A stretch of DNA of 64,000 nt from Cercospora beticola (taxonomy: Eukaryota; Ascomycota; Dothideomycetes; Mycosphaerellales; Mycosphaerellaceae): positions 3,472,001-3,536,000 of the forward strand of contig NC_088939.1 in the NCBI RefSeq assembly GCF_033473495.1, written 5' to 3'. Position 1 is the stretch's first letter, and the number at the start of each line of letters is the position of its first letter. Below are positions 31,901-44,689 of this stretch, piece by piece. Position numbers and translations under genes: made by a program. The notes under the pieces are model-generated. The model was given only the letters and a program-made list of their open reading frames with translations. It was not told the DNA's origin and did no database searches.

Positions 31901-32999
31901 TAGTCTAGAAAAAGTAGTAGGAGGTTACTAACGAACCTAGATATCTATATATTTATAGATTAACTATACTAGTAAGTTAACGGCCTATAGATATATAAAA
32001 AGAGACGTAGAAAGCTAATAATTAGCTTAGAAATAGATACTATAACTTCCTTTTATAAAAGGTTATTTATAGAAATAACTACTTATCTACCGTTATTATA
32101 TCCTATATACTTACTAATAAGGACCTAGTATTTAGTAATAAATAAGCTTTAAACTATTCTAAAGAAAGTATCCTATAAGTTTAGACTTATTAAAATACTA
32201 AATTTTTTAGAAAAGTAAGAGTAGATCTATATAGAATATATTAAGCTTAATAAATAGCTAAAGATTATAGCTAATTTTAAAAGAAAGATATTAGAGTAGG
32301 CTATTAGGATTAACGATAAGCTATTATCTAGTCTTCTTATAAATATAGTATAAATCCGATATATTATAGTATATAGACTACTAGTAACTATAGACTAGAT
32401 CGAACTTTTCCTAGTTAATACTAAATCGCTCGTAAGAGTACTTAACGATAATATTCGTAGCGAGATAGTCGCGTAGTTATACTAGAGAATAAAATTTACT
32501 ATAAATAAAATTAAACGAAATAAGGACCTACTATAGTCTCGTAGCGTAGAGACGATACGGCAGGTTCGCTATAAGTAAGTAGAGCTAGAGCGCGAGCTTC
32601 GAAGAGCGATCGAAAAGATACTATAGGAAGATAATAAATTTTAGTTTATAAAGAAGAAAGCTTTAGAGTAGAAGATCTATTTAGTAGTAAATACTAAACT
32701 ATCTATAGGTTCTAAGCTAGTTAAGGAGGTTATAGAACTAAATAGTACTAACGAATCGGAGGACGTAATCTAGAAGGAATACGATATTCTAGATAACGAT
32801 ATTAACTAAGCTATAATATAAGGCCCTTTATAAATTAGACTAAGTTTCTATATTATATAGGTTATAGAGTTTAAGACGATTATTCTTATCGAAGTTTATA
32901 TACGATTATCTTAGAACCTAGAGCAGCTCTATACCTTTTCTAGTATTTGCTATTAACGAAAGGATTCTTATAGAAGCTAAAAGTAGTTTTATATTTAAT
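28923..32999 (+). pseudogene. RIP-saturated block with coherent plus-strand frames of unknown identity
   Basis: Two stretches stay in one frame apart from TAG/TAA: about 29,520-29,760 (Glu/Arg/Gln-rich, coiled-coil-like, for example IERIILEYKRE) and about 32,205-32,640 (IYIEYIKLNK, LRRAIEKIL). Former genes or element ORFs are likely. I could not assign a family to either. No LTRs or terminal repeats were found. Confidence 0.4.
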
Positions 33000-34900
33000 T
33001 AAAAAAAAATTGTCGTTCGCTAAATTCTACTAGCACGTCGAATACGATATCTAGGGCGAGTTTTATAATATCTTCTACCCCGTTCTCTATCGCTCGACGA
33101 ATATAGTCCTTTTATTAACTTTTATCTCTTATTAAAGATCGATACTATACTCTAATAGTATTAATAAATAACTTTTCGGCTACTTCTATATATACCGACC
33201 TTATTGCCTCTTTACGCTAATAATTCGAATTTCGTCGAGGCGGCTACGATATAGGGAAATTCGTAGGAATATTTAAGGGAACGCGCGTTACCGATTACGA
33301 AGGGAGGTAGTACTATATTCTAGTATAGATATTATAGGATCTAATCCTATACCGATACGAAAAGAAGTTATAATATATATACGTCGCCTACGCGTCTATC
33401 TAGACGTAGCGTAGCGCGTAATATAGACGATAGCGCGTAGATAAGTCGGTCTAGATATATAGGTATTTTGCTCCTAGAAATTTATAATCTAGTATCGTAT
33501 CGTAGGTAACTATAGACCTAAGTCTTCTATTTAATATATACCTAATATAATAGTCGAATAGTATCCGGGCGCAAATTTTAGCTTTTCTAGTATAGGTTAT
33601 TCCTTCGTAATAATACTTTTATATTAGTAGACTCGAAATAATACTTAGAAGAATTATAGAGGTAACGAGAACCGAGTAGTATATCTTTATTAATTATAGA
33701 ATTAATTAGGCAATAAATATACTACTATATACTTAGTTAATATATATATAATAGAAGCTAAGCTATACGGGTGCCTTAAGGGGACTATAAAGATAGCTTA
33801 TAGTAAAGTATATATATAGGAAAATCCTATATTACGGGATATCCTCGCTCTTAAGGTAGATAGATACGACTAGTAGTCGATTGCTCTTCTAAGCAAGCTT
33901 CTATTACTCTTTAACTAGAGCTCTAGTAGTATAGTATATTAGTAATAACTCGGTTACTTCTCTCGAGTATCCGAGTATTAAAGTCCTATAAACGTATTCG
34001 AATAGTCCTAGAGCTAAGACGTAGAAGAGCTAACGTAAAGCTATATAATACGTAAAGTAATATTAGATATAGAGATAGCTATACGACTACTTTAAGAGGC
34101 TCTTAATACGACCCGGGACGACTATCTAGATCGTATATATAGACTTTAGAGTCTTAGAGCTAAGTACCGCGAGCGATACGAGAGGATAGGAGTAATATTA
34201 GATCTAGAGATAGCTATCTAGTATCTTTAAGAGGCCCTTAATATAAGTAGACGGTAGGCCGAAAGTACTTAGAGGACGAAGGAGAACTAACTACGTAAAC
34301 TCGTCCGACGTATAGTAATACTACTATTATATAAGGTGCTATATACTAAGTATTAAGCTAGTATAGCGCTAAGTATTATTAGTAAAGCAATTAGAATAGC
34401 TTATATAGTAGCGGTATAGCTACTAGCCGCTAACCCTCCTTCGAGACTATAAGTAAGTAGAGTAGCGACGGCTATAATATAAATATCGTATATAAGAGCA
34501 AGTATAACTATCTATAATACCTACTAAATCTTCTAACTATAGACTAGCTTAATCGCGTTAATTAAACGTCTATACGGTTCTTCCGTATTAGCGAATTAGT
34601 TAATAGCTAATACTCTATTTTACGAATTAGTACGGAGAATCCTTAAGTAATCCTATAGATATAGGTATATACTTATAGTAATAAATAAATCCGTTCTTCT
34701 TAAGAAAGCTAATACTATCGTATTAAGCCCGGTGCTACTAGAAGTAGTTTAGGAGGGAAGGCGTCTATCTAATAAGGTCGATCCGAAGCCTAAATTAGCG
34801 TACTCGGGTAACTAGGCAATAGGTCGTATTATTAAGTTCGTCGTAATACTCGTTATTATAGCCTTCCTTATAACGTTTGCTATCGATAGTTACGCTATAA
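33000..34900 (+). pseudogene. RIP-destroyed TPR-repeat protein gene
   Basis: In one plus frame, two tetratricopeptide-like units follow each other at about 34,057-34,245: VILDIEIAIRLL.EALNTT and VILDLEIAI.YL.EALNIS, with RYERIG between (dots are TAA/TAG for Gln). This matches the DLETAIQ..QEALD pattern of TPR arrays in large fungal signalling and NLR-like proteins. The same frame runs on to about 34,900 with hydrophobic and Ser-rich text. Sequence from 33,000 to 34,050 also looks coding but is not recognised. Confidence 0.55.
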
Positions 34901-34949
34901 GTATAATAATCGCTCTCTTCTAGTAGAGTATTAATTATTTGTTTAGTCC

Positions 34950-35420
34950 TAGCAATTTCTAGCGTACGATCTAGACTTAAGATAACTACTTTAAACTCTT
35001 TAGGTAATTTTTTACCTAATAGAAATTTAACCTATAAAATATTAGCTATAGTAACGCTATTTAAGTATAGACTAGATATACGAAACGTACCTCGATATAG
35101 TATACTACTATAGGACTAAAGAGTAATAGTCGATCCTACGGCCGAAGTTGCTCTTTTAGGATAATTATAGCGTCTTCCGAGTTAAAAGGAATATCGCGCG
35201 TAAATACTTTCGGCTCTAATTTAATATAGAGAAAAACATATACCTTTTCTTTACGAATCTCCCTTATATAGTAGTAGTAAAGAACCGTTTTCTTGCCTTA
35301 CTTAGTAATATTAAATAGTCCTAGTAATACTACCTCGTCCGAGGTATTAACTATAGTCGCTATAAGCCCGTATCTAAAGCGAAGCGATACTAGGATAAAA
35401 AGTATTAATTTTTAATTAAA
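34950..35420 (-). pseudogene. Degraded minus-strand reading frame, unknown
   Basis: On the minus strand a frame reads VVLLGLFNITKQGKKTVLYY, REIRKEKVYVFLYIKLEPK and FNSEDAIIILKEQLR with very few stops, all explainable by RIP. It is opposite in direction to the TPR and F-box remnants on either side. No family is recognised. Confidence 0.35.
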
Positions 35421-36943
35421 GTCTATATATAAGAATATAGTAGAGCGTATAAAGATATTTATATATATAGTTACCTAGCTCTATCTAGAAAAGACTTATA
35501 TAAAAAAGAATACGTCGGGCGGCCTTAGGTAAGGCTATATAAGCCTACCTCCGAGAAAGGTATAGCAGATATATATTATAAACGATAGAAGGGGAAAAGA
35601 GAGGTATAGGTATCGCTTATTCGTCTATCGACTTATAGTATATAGATCGTTAAAAGCTCTCGAGCCTAGCCGCTCGCTACTCTCGTATATAGAATATATT
35701 CTATAAGCGTACTAATCTAAATATCGCTAGGTCTCTCTTATACTTAGGCGGAAATATATTTAGAATAAAAATCCGTACTCTAACGCTTAAGTAATAATCT
35801 ACTTCGTACTATATATATTATTATATAGCGCTCGAGGATTAGCTACTAATCCCGCCGCTATCGTCGCTAATCTCTTCTACAGAAATACGTTACCTAGGAT
35901 ATAATAATAGCTATTAGCGGCTTTAATAGCTAGTTTATAGATAGCTACCCTCGTATTTATATATAAATATATTATAGAATAATATAGAAGAACCTATATA
36001 TTATAATTTAGATACTATAGGTACGATTAAAGTAGGTAGCGAAGGACTAACGCAAATACCGGTTAGTATCTTAGCTAATTAGTAGGTAGACTAGGGCACC
36101 TATTTAAACGCTATTAAGAAATAGCGTATATAAAACTTATATCTATCTATACGGTCGATACTCTGTTTTTAAATACTTCTAGTGCCGTCTTCTATTAGCG
36201 TAGGCAGAATAGTCTTAGCGATAGGTAGAGAGGTCTTAGCAATAGGTAGAAAGGTCTTAGCGATAGGTAGAAAGGTCTTAGCGGAAGCGCTTACGAGGCC
36301 TAAACTTTAGGGAAACGCTATATAATTCGTATACGACTTTACGACTTACTAGTTTCGGCGAAGTATAAGATAGTATATTAAGAGCGTATACCCGATGTCG
36401 TATCTTAGCTATTATACTAGGTATTAGAGCGAGAGTAATAAATATATTCGGATAGGAGTAAGGTCGATACTAGGCGGATCGCGCTAGTTAAGTATACGAC
36501 TAGGCTTAATAATATCGCCGTAGGAGTACTAAGTTCGGAGGCGGAGGGAAGGGTAGTAGATTAAGAGGGCTATTAGGTAGTAACTAGAGCACGTAGTAAG
36601 AAGACGAGTTATATAGTAGCTAAGGCGCGATTAAGTATAGCTATTATTATACTACTATCGTTTAGCTTATAGTAGAATATTAAATTAGCGCTCGAATAAG
36701 AATAGGCGATCTAATACGCGGCTTTACTAAATTTGTGCCCGCTCCTACTATTAGATAATATAGCCGCCGACCCCTTCGGCTCGTCGCGCCTTTACTACTT
36801 TAGAGGTCTAGTAATTAGTATATATTTAAGTATAAATACTATAGTACTTATCGTCTCGGGTAACCTAGAGAATCTATATAGGTCTATAGAACTTATACTA
36901 CCTCGCGAGTATCTTACTCGTACGTACTTTAGAAACGTACGTA
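35421..36943. other. RIP-saturated spacer
   Basis: Apart from a 21-bp tandem repeat at 36,212-36,293 I recognise nothing. An 80-codon open frame at 36,733-36,975 overlaps the start of the F-box remnant in another frame and is probably accidental. Confidence 0.4.
36212..36293 (+). repeat. 21-bp tandem repeat, about four copies
   Basis: The unit GTCTTAGCGATAGGTAGAAAG starts at 36,212, 36,233, 36,254 and 36,275 with small changes. A period of 21 suggests a former seven-residue protein repeat. Confidence 0.8.
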
Positions 36944-38660
36944 ATAGAGAAACTATCGGTAGAGCTTCTTACTAGTATCTTCGAGTATCTCGAGAACCGA
37001 AGAGATATCCCTAATTCTCGCGTCGTCTCGTAGACGTTTAAGAGTAGTAGCTCGCGGTTCCTTATTCCGAGAGTTACTATCGCTAAGCGTCTCGGCTCCT
37101 TACGCCTCTTCCGGGATATTATTAATTACCTAGACCTTATCTAGAATATAATAGAGCTTATATAGGACGCTAGCGTCTATCGCTATTTCTCTCCTCTAGA
37201 CTTCGATAATTATATCTAGGCTTATAGAGACTCGGGAAGAGAGTTTAAATATATAGAGATAGTATAGAAGGACGGAGACTTTATAGTATTCTATTACGGG
37301 TTAGGCGTATCTTCTTCTCCTCGCCTCTTAGAGATAGAGAGCCTTAGTCTACTCGTAGGTATATACCTTAACGATAATATTATATATACTACTAGTATAT
37401 ATAGGGGCTATACTAAATACTTTAAAGAATAGGTATACTAAGGACCTTTACTACGATATTACGAATCTCGGTCTGTCCGAGTAGCTAGATAATATATTCT
37501 ATAATTAAGAATAGTCTCTAATAAGCTTGTTTTAACTCTTTTTATTAAGCTATTATACTCCCGAGATTATATAAATCCTAAGCGAGACGCTTTTCTGCTC
37601 TACTACGAGTATATTAGTACTATATCGCGATAGGAAGTACGTATATAAAGCGAGTAGTAATACGATTATATATAGTTATAGTACGACCTTTAGGTCTAAT
37701 TATATATAAGCGCTTAACCTCGGTACTACGACGCTCGTAAGGAGCAACCTTAATACGTATATCCTATATAACTATAGGAGATCTCCTCTAAGTATTATAA
37801 TAAGACAATTTGCTTAGAACTATACGATAGGCGATACGATACTTAAGACTCTATCTCTAGGCCGAGTATAGGCTATTAAAATCTCGTAAGTAGACTAGGT
37901 ATAGCTCTATATCGCGATACTATTTAAATATCGAGTTAATAGAAAAGGATAGCTCTATAGTATTCCTCTTACTAATATAGTAGGTATCGATCTAGAGCTA
38001 TTTAATCGAAGGCACGTTATTCTTAATATACTCTACAAAACCTTATACCTTCTTATACTCTATAGATTTTATGTTCCGTCTACTTTCTATATCTTCTAAC
38101 GTTACTTCTAAGTTATACTACCGGTGCGACGCGATCGCGTAAGGCGGCGGTTTATTCTATTCGTCGAACTAGCGTAATTTAAGGGTATCTACGTAGAGTA
38201 GTCGTATAGCGGAACGCGTTCGATATCGCCCGTAGCTCTTAAGTCGTCTATATATATCTATTTAAGTTCGTCTATAGTAGTCGGCGTACTATATAGTATC
38301 GAAGATCGTAAATTACGCTACGAATCTATATATCTCGAGGCGACTAGTTAAGAGGCTAAGCTCTTATATAATAGCGCGATATAGCCTCGTACTACGTATA
38401 CTAAAGCGAAATATAGTACGCGGATAAAGTGTACGACTTTATAAAGGCCGATTGCGCTTACGCGTATCGACGACTATAAGCTATCTATAGTATTACCCGT
38501 CTCTAAGCGGTATAAGTAGGATCTCTTTCGTAAGAGATTCGGGGAGTAGGACGGAGTACTAGAACTTCGTATAGCTTTATTTAGATTCCTAAGGCACTAA
38601 TCGGTAATACGGATCTAAGCTTCGTTATACGAGAGTAAGATAATAGAAAGATAAGTTAAA
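36944..38660 (+). pseudogene. F-box protein gene destroyed by RIP
   Basis: From 36,944 the frame reads EKLSVELLTSIFEYLENRRD, then SRFLIPRVTIAKRLGSLRLF and DASVYRYFSPLDF. The opening matches an F-box (LPxELLxxIFxYL), and the following text is of the kind seen in Pezizomycotina F-box proteins. F-box proteins recruit substrates to SCF ubiquitin ligases. The start codon is ATA at 36,944-36,946, an ATG changed in TpG context. Many TAG/TAA replace Gln or Trp. The frame stays readable to about 38,660, so the protein was roughly 570 residues. Confidence 0.7.
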
Positions 38661-40703
38661 TTATTTAATTAGTACTATAGTATTTTCTTCGAGTTAATAC
38701 TATTAAAATATAATAGAAGACTAATATAACTAGAACGCGTCGAGAAGACGAGCTAAAGTATATCTATCCTTACTATCTTAGTATTTTCTAAGTAAGGCGA
38801 TATCTATATCTCTTACTTTACTCTAGTATTATTACTATATCTATATCGGCCGCTACTATAGCTATCGTCTAGCTACTAGAAATAGATATAGAGAGACTAT
38901 AATCGGTTATCGAATTATTATAGATTCTTAGAATACGAATTTCGGAAATAAAGAAGTACTTTATAGAAGGAATAGAAGGAACGAAGTAGAGTTTCTAGAG
39001 AATCTATCTTCTTAGAGATCTATAGGTACCTAAAAACTAGTCCGAAAGCGAATAGTAGATAGAAGTACTAAACTCTCGTAGCTTTAGAAATATCGAGAAG
39101 TACGCGACTATACGCTATACTTTACTATATAATATATCTTAAGATAGTATAGCGCTAAAATAGCTACGCGTATATTATAGTATAAAGTTAGTATAATTAC
39201 GAGTCTTATATTATCTAACGAACTATAGATCTACTTTAGTAAATAGAGAAACTTTTAGTTCGCTTATATATTAGATAAAATTATTTCTAGAGTAGACTAT
39301 ATATCGTCTACCTAATAGACTATAGTACCTAGCCTCTAAAAGTCTACTATAATACTATAGATATACTTTAGTAGAAGCTATCTATAGAAGAGTTAATTTA
39401 TAGTATCTACTAAATAATTAATAAATAGACTACTAGAGTATATTTCTAGTAACGCTTTAGGTAGTATAAAGAGTAACCTTATAGACGATTATCGAGTAGA
39501 TAGTAGAGATATAGATACCTAGTTTATAGTAAGAGAGTCGAATATTCGTATAGTAGCTCGTTATATAGAGTAGCTTATATTATAGTAAAGGATATTACTA
39601 ACTTAGATTAAGCGCCTTCGGATTTATTAGAAGATAATCTCCTTATATTATACTACTACGATCTAACTTATAACTTAGTAGTATTATATTAGTACTTATA
39701 GAAGGTATACGTTATAGTTTTATAGATAGTATATATCTAGTAATCGATAGCTTATCTTACTATTATAAGAATTATAGGAATAGTACGAGTAAAGAGCTAA
39801 GTTATAGAAACTAGAAAGAGTATAAATCGTACGATAGTCTATACTAAGAAGCCTATATATTTCTCTCTAGTAGCTCTATAGTATATTATCGTCTATAGTA
39901 ATCTCGGACTATAGTTATATCGCTATTATTCTAAGTATTTAAAATATATCGAAAGTCTTCCTTTTTAACTAATATCTTAACTATTTTCGCTAGTATAGTA
40001 TAGCTTCTAGTATAGTACGACTAAGTAAAGATAAACTTAGAGAATTAACTTCCCTACCTTTACTAGTATTATCGGTAGGTACGTAGTACGAGCGCTATAT
40101 ACTCCGAAAGATACTAAGTATTTACCTATATTACTATTCTATATAATATTATAAATATACGATAAAGCTCTCTATTCTAAGTACCGTTTACTATAGCTCG
40201 CCTAGAGAGACTAATTTATATATATCTAGGGAAGCGCCTACTATCTACTCGTAGTCCTCTCGCTCTACTTTTATACCTTTAGATACTATAATTAGAGTTA
40301 TAAAGAATCTTAGGCTCTATAGTCGTACTAAGCTATACTACTCTATCGTAATCGATATCGTAGATACTAGATAGCTTACTATTATAAAGTAGGTCCTATA
40401 AGTCTTAGCTTAAATCTACTATAGCGCTATTAACGAATATATTAGCTATTATAGGATCCGACGTCTACCGACCGACGCCGATATAGCTCGTATATCTATC
40501 GACGACTATCGCTATAGTAGAAGTTTTCGTATATAGGTTAGTAAATATCTATTTCTTCCTATAGCTCTCTAGCTTCGGCTATAATTAGACTAAAGAATTA
40601 TAAGGCGTCTAGACTACTATATAGAGCGAAGTATTCGGCTCGATATCGTAGTAGAATACTCTATCTAGACAGTTATATATAGAGGCTATCTTACTTCCGA
40701 TAG
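38661..40703. other. RIP-saturated DNA, not recognised
   Basis: Both strands give long stretches interrupted only by RIP-type stops, so coding ancestry is likely, but no motif could be named. Confidence 0.4.
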
Positions 40704-40717
40704 TATATAAAGTAATA

Positions 40718-41949
40718 TATATATATAATTCTTATACGCTAGTCTACCTCTTTTAACTAGAGTAAGTAGTACGCTCTATATATTTCGTAGGTAGAAAAGC
40801 TCTCGTACTAGTACTCCGGTATAAAAACCTCCTCGTATCCTTATATTTTATAGTAAGCTCTATATAGCCTACCGCTTCCGCAGTTCCTAGTTCTCCTTAG
40901 GACAATTTATGTTATCTTAATAGTTTAGTTCCTTTGCAATATAGTTCTCCTTAGTTATTTCTTATATTATTAGTACTTAGGAGCCTAATCCTCTTACCTA
41001 CTAGCTTAGAGACTTAAGCCTATATATATAGTCTTAGTCTCTACGCTAGTATCTATATTAATCTTATATCTAACTCTTTCTTACTAGTCTATAGTAGGAG
41101 CTCTCTCTAATATTAAGATTCTACTCTAAACTTTCTACCTTACTTAGTATCTAAGTTACGTAACCTATATTTATAGAAATTATATTAAGTAGTAGTATTC
41201 TAAACTAGCCCTTCCGTTATAGGTAGCTTTAAGTATAGAATAAGAGTTACTTTTGTTAGATACTCTGCCTTTAGAGTTAGTTATAAGGTATCTAGGAGAG
41301 CTAGACCTTAGATAAATATCTCTATTCCTATAGTTCTACTAGTTATTACCTAATTCTGCTATAGGACCTATAAATAGGCCCTATAGACGGGGTACCTAAT
41401 CCCTTAGAATAAGTAGTTAACCTAGTAGTACTAGAGGTATATACTAGTATATAGAGGTATATCCTTCTTTCTCTCTAGAGTACTTCCTAAGAGGTTTCTA
41501 GGCCTCTTATTTAGCTTATTATCCTGCCTTCTACCTAGACTAGGACGTTTTCCTTATAGTTTTAGCTACTTTGTCTTATACTTCTCTCTACTCTTTCTAC
41601 TTTACTTTAAAGCTTTAATTATAGTATACTCCTTCCTTCTCTTTAGCTTATTTTAGTACTAGGTTACTACTCTAGCTCCTAAGCCTAGGATAGAATTTAC
41701 TATCTAGAGATTCTAGTCTAGTCTCTTAGTACTAGGTCTTATATTAGTTCTAGCCGCGCTAGCTCTAGTTTATAGTATTCGTTAGAGTTCGCCCGGTATA
41801 CGCTTCTATAGATTTCTAGACTTTCTTCTTTTTTGTCGCTTTCTTCCTATCTCTATAGGTATCTAGCCGCCCTGTACTTTGCTAGTATAGCCGAAGCTAT
41901 CTATTTCTACCTACGACTACGTAGAGGTATATAATAGGACTTCGTAGGC
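40718..41949 (-). mobile_element. Short non-LTR-type element, copy 2
   Basis: This is the reverse-complement relative of 7,853-8,901. It is flanked by perfect 14-bp direct repeats TATATAAAGTAATA at 40,704-40,717 and 41,950-41,963. Its 5' end (41,949) has the same first bases as copy 1. Its 3' end (40,718) carries an (AT)n tail where copy 1 has (TATC)n. At 1,232 bp it is longer than copy 1, so one copy has an internal indel. It also carries the CpG-poor interior. Confidence 0.72.
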
Positions 41950-41963
41950 TATATAAAGTAATA

Positions 41964-44685
41964 CTATAATTAGTACTATAGTAAGTAAGAGTCTAGTTTA
42001 TATAGTAGGAATTTCTAGTCTTCCTTTTTACTTCGTAGGAAGCGTAACTTAGCTACGAACTAACTAACTACGTCGGTACGAGCTAAGTACTAGACTCTAT
42101 TATTAGAGTCGAAAGCTCTCTATTAGTAGAAGTTATATAAAGAGATTATATCGGGAAGGAGCTTTCCTTATATAATAGCGAACCGACAGATCTATTAAAG
42201 AGTATTAGGCTACCGTTAACGTAGATACTAAAGCCTCTAGGTATAGATTACTAGTATTCTAAAGTATATATTAGAATAGAATTATTATTAGAGGAATTTC
42301 GATATAAGCTCTTAGTAGGTAACCTACCTAGTATATAAGAGAGAAGTAAGCTTCTTAGAATATAATAGAGTAGATTTATCCTTAGACTTAGATTTCTAAA
42401 GTATTTAAATAGAGGATAAAAGTAGTAGTCTATAGATAGTATCTAAGGAATTTAAGCTATTACTAGAGACCGCGTACTTTCTATAAGTACTTTCGTTTTA
42501 ATCTACGTACTCCGAGAGAGGAGTCTTAGACGGTATACGCGTACTATATTATATATATATTTAGAGTAGAGAAGCTAATACTAGTATAGTTCTTCTAAGG
42601 CCTAGAGCTTTAATACTATTTTTATTAAAACTACTTACTAGAGAGGTTATAGAGTAGAAGTAATCGAATACCTTAATATACGTATTAGTATATAGTTAGA
42701 GTAAGTTAGTTATAGAAAGTAGTCTATACGTACTAATCTTAGTCGTCGACTCGCTTAGTTATAACTAGAAACGTAAATTTTGTCGATCGAGTTATAGAAG
42801 CTAGACTACTATAAGAAGTAGCCTAAGAATATAAGTATTTACGTATAAATCTTATATTCTATTCGCTTATAGACTACGAATTACGTCTTCTTACGATCTA
42901 TAAAGTACTATAGCTAGCTTCGACGCTCTAGTATTAATAAATCTAAGTATCGTACCTATCCTACTTACTTAGTACTAGCTATCTTCTACGTAGTAGTACC
43001 GCCTCGATTATAGTATACTATTTCTAGCTAGAAGTCTAACTTAAATAAACGAATATTAAGTCGCCTCGTTTAGAAGATCTAAAGCTTAACTTTCTTACGA
43101 AGTCGCTAGTAACTAGAAACTACCTTTCTTAGCTAGAGTTTTCTACGAGTAATAAAGATACTTACCTATAATAGCTACCTATCTTTTAGGCTCTTTTATC
43201 TCTAGTTAAACGTAGCTTTCTATATCTAGAACGTCGTATATTACCTTTAAACGTTAGCCTATCTACTTAACCTTTATAATAGAGCCTATAGCTCCTACCT
43301 CTTCTAAGATCTAAATCGTATTCTAGGAGACGTAGATAGAGATATCTAATAACTATAAACCTATTAGTTATATATAAGATATAATTAGAAGAAACCTATA
43401 TCGAATTCTATATTTTTATTATCTATAATACTCTATATCTAATATTATAATCGATCGTAATATTTATCTATTTACTAGACGAGCTTAATACGATAAGTCT
43501 TAATAGCTACTAACTTCGACCGATCTATTAGAAACCTAATAAATAGAAGCTACGCGAAAATACTATTACTAGATACGAATATAATAATAGTACCGAATTC
43601 TTCTAAGTAAATAGAAGTCTTATATAGCTCTCTTAGCTACGCGCGACGGCCGGGCAAAGCTTTATCGTAATTCTAGATCCTCCTAGTCTAGCTATAGTTT
43701 TAATAGATAACTATAGAGATCGAATAGACGGCCGACTCTCCGGGAATAGATTACTACTATATAATTATAAAAGAGTACTACTAGAGGATAGAGAACTCCT
43801 ACTATATTAGTATCGTAAGATAGATATACTAACTAGGAACGATCGTCTACGTATAGCTTAGTTTTAACTCGAGAACTAGCGAACTCTCTAGCTTTTCTAT
43901 TCGAACGATATAGATTATCTACGGCTCCGATCTATTCTAAGTAATATTCTAGTAGACCTAATACGTATATCGGACTCCGGACGTAAGTAGATACGCGCCT
44001 ACTACCTCTAGTATTAATAGATAGTTAAAGTATTACTTTAATCGGATATACTTCTAGAAGTCTATAGTAAGAACGATACTAAGAGCTAGATAGCTATATA
44101 AGAATAATTCGTACGCGAACTAATAGATTAGAAGGAGAATCGCTAATAGAACTACTATAACGAAGTACTATATCTATTAGTAGAATTAGAGTATTCTATA
44201 TACGATCGATCTATAATAATACCTATAATTCTATCTTTACTTAAGATTCTATATTCTTATAGTATAATTACTATATAAATAATCTCTTAGGCTATAGCTA
44301 TAATCTCGAGTAATCTATAGATAAAGTAATACTTCTATAACGACTATTCTAATATATAGAACGCGAAACTAAGCTATCGTACTAATATAAGTAGGACTAA
44401 ATAGACGAGAGCAAGTTATCCTATATAGGCGCTAGCTTCTAAGAGACTATAGATACTATAGGAATTATATACTACTATTATAGCCTAGTAGGCGGTTAAT
44501 ATAAAAGCCTCTACCTATATCGGATTTAAGCCGATTAGATATCCTAGATAGAAAACTTATATATATACTAAGTATTATAGAACGATCTAAGAGACGGGTC
44601 GCTAGACTAATATATATAGCTATTATAAACTTCTTCGTAATAGGCCGAGTCCGATAAGCGATAGTAGAACGATAGTATAGATCTC
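41964..44685. other. RIP-saturated DNA, not recognised
   Basis: A minus-strand frame between about 42,850 and 43,500 is readable (for example VGAIGSIIKVKQIGQRLK), but the family is unknown. It is contiguous with the target of the short element at 40,704. Confidence 0.4.
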
Positions 44686-44689
44686 TTAG

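Noticed and set aside
36733..36975. 80-codon open frame before the F-box remnant
   Set aside because: It overlaps the F-box start in another frame, inside saturated RIP DNA, with no family resemblance.
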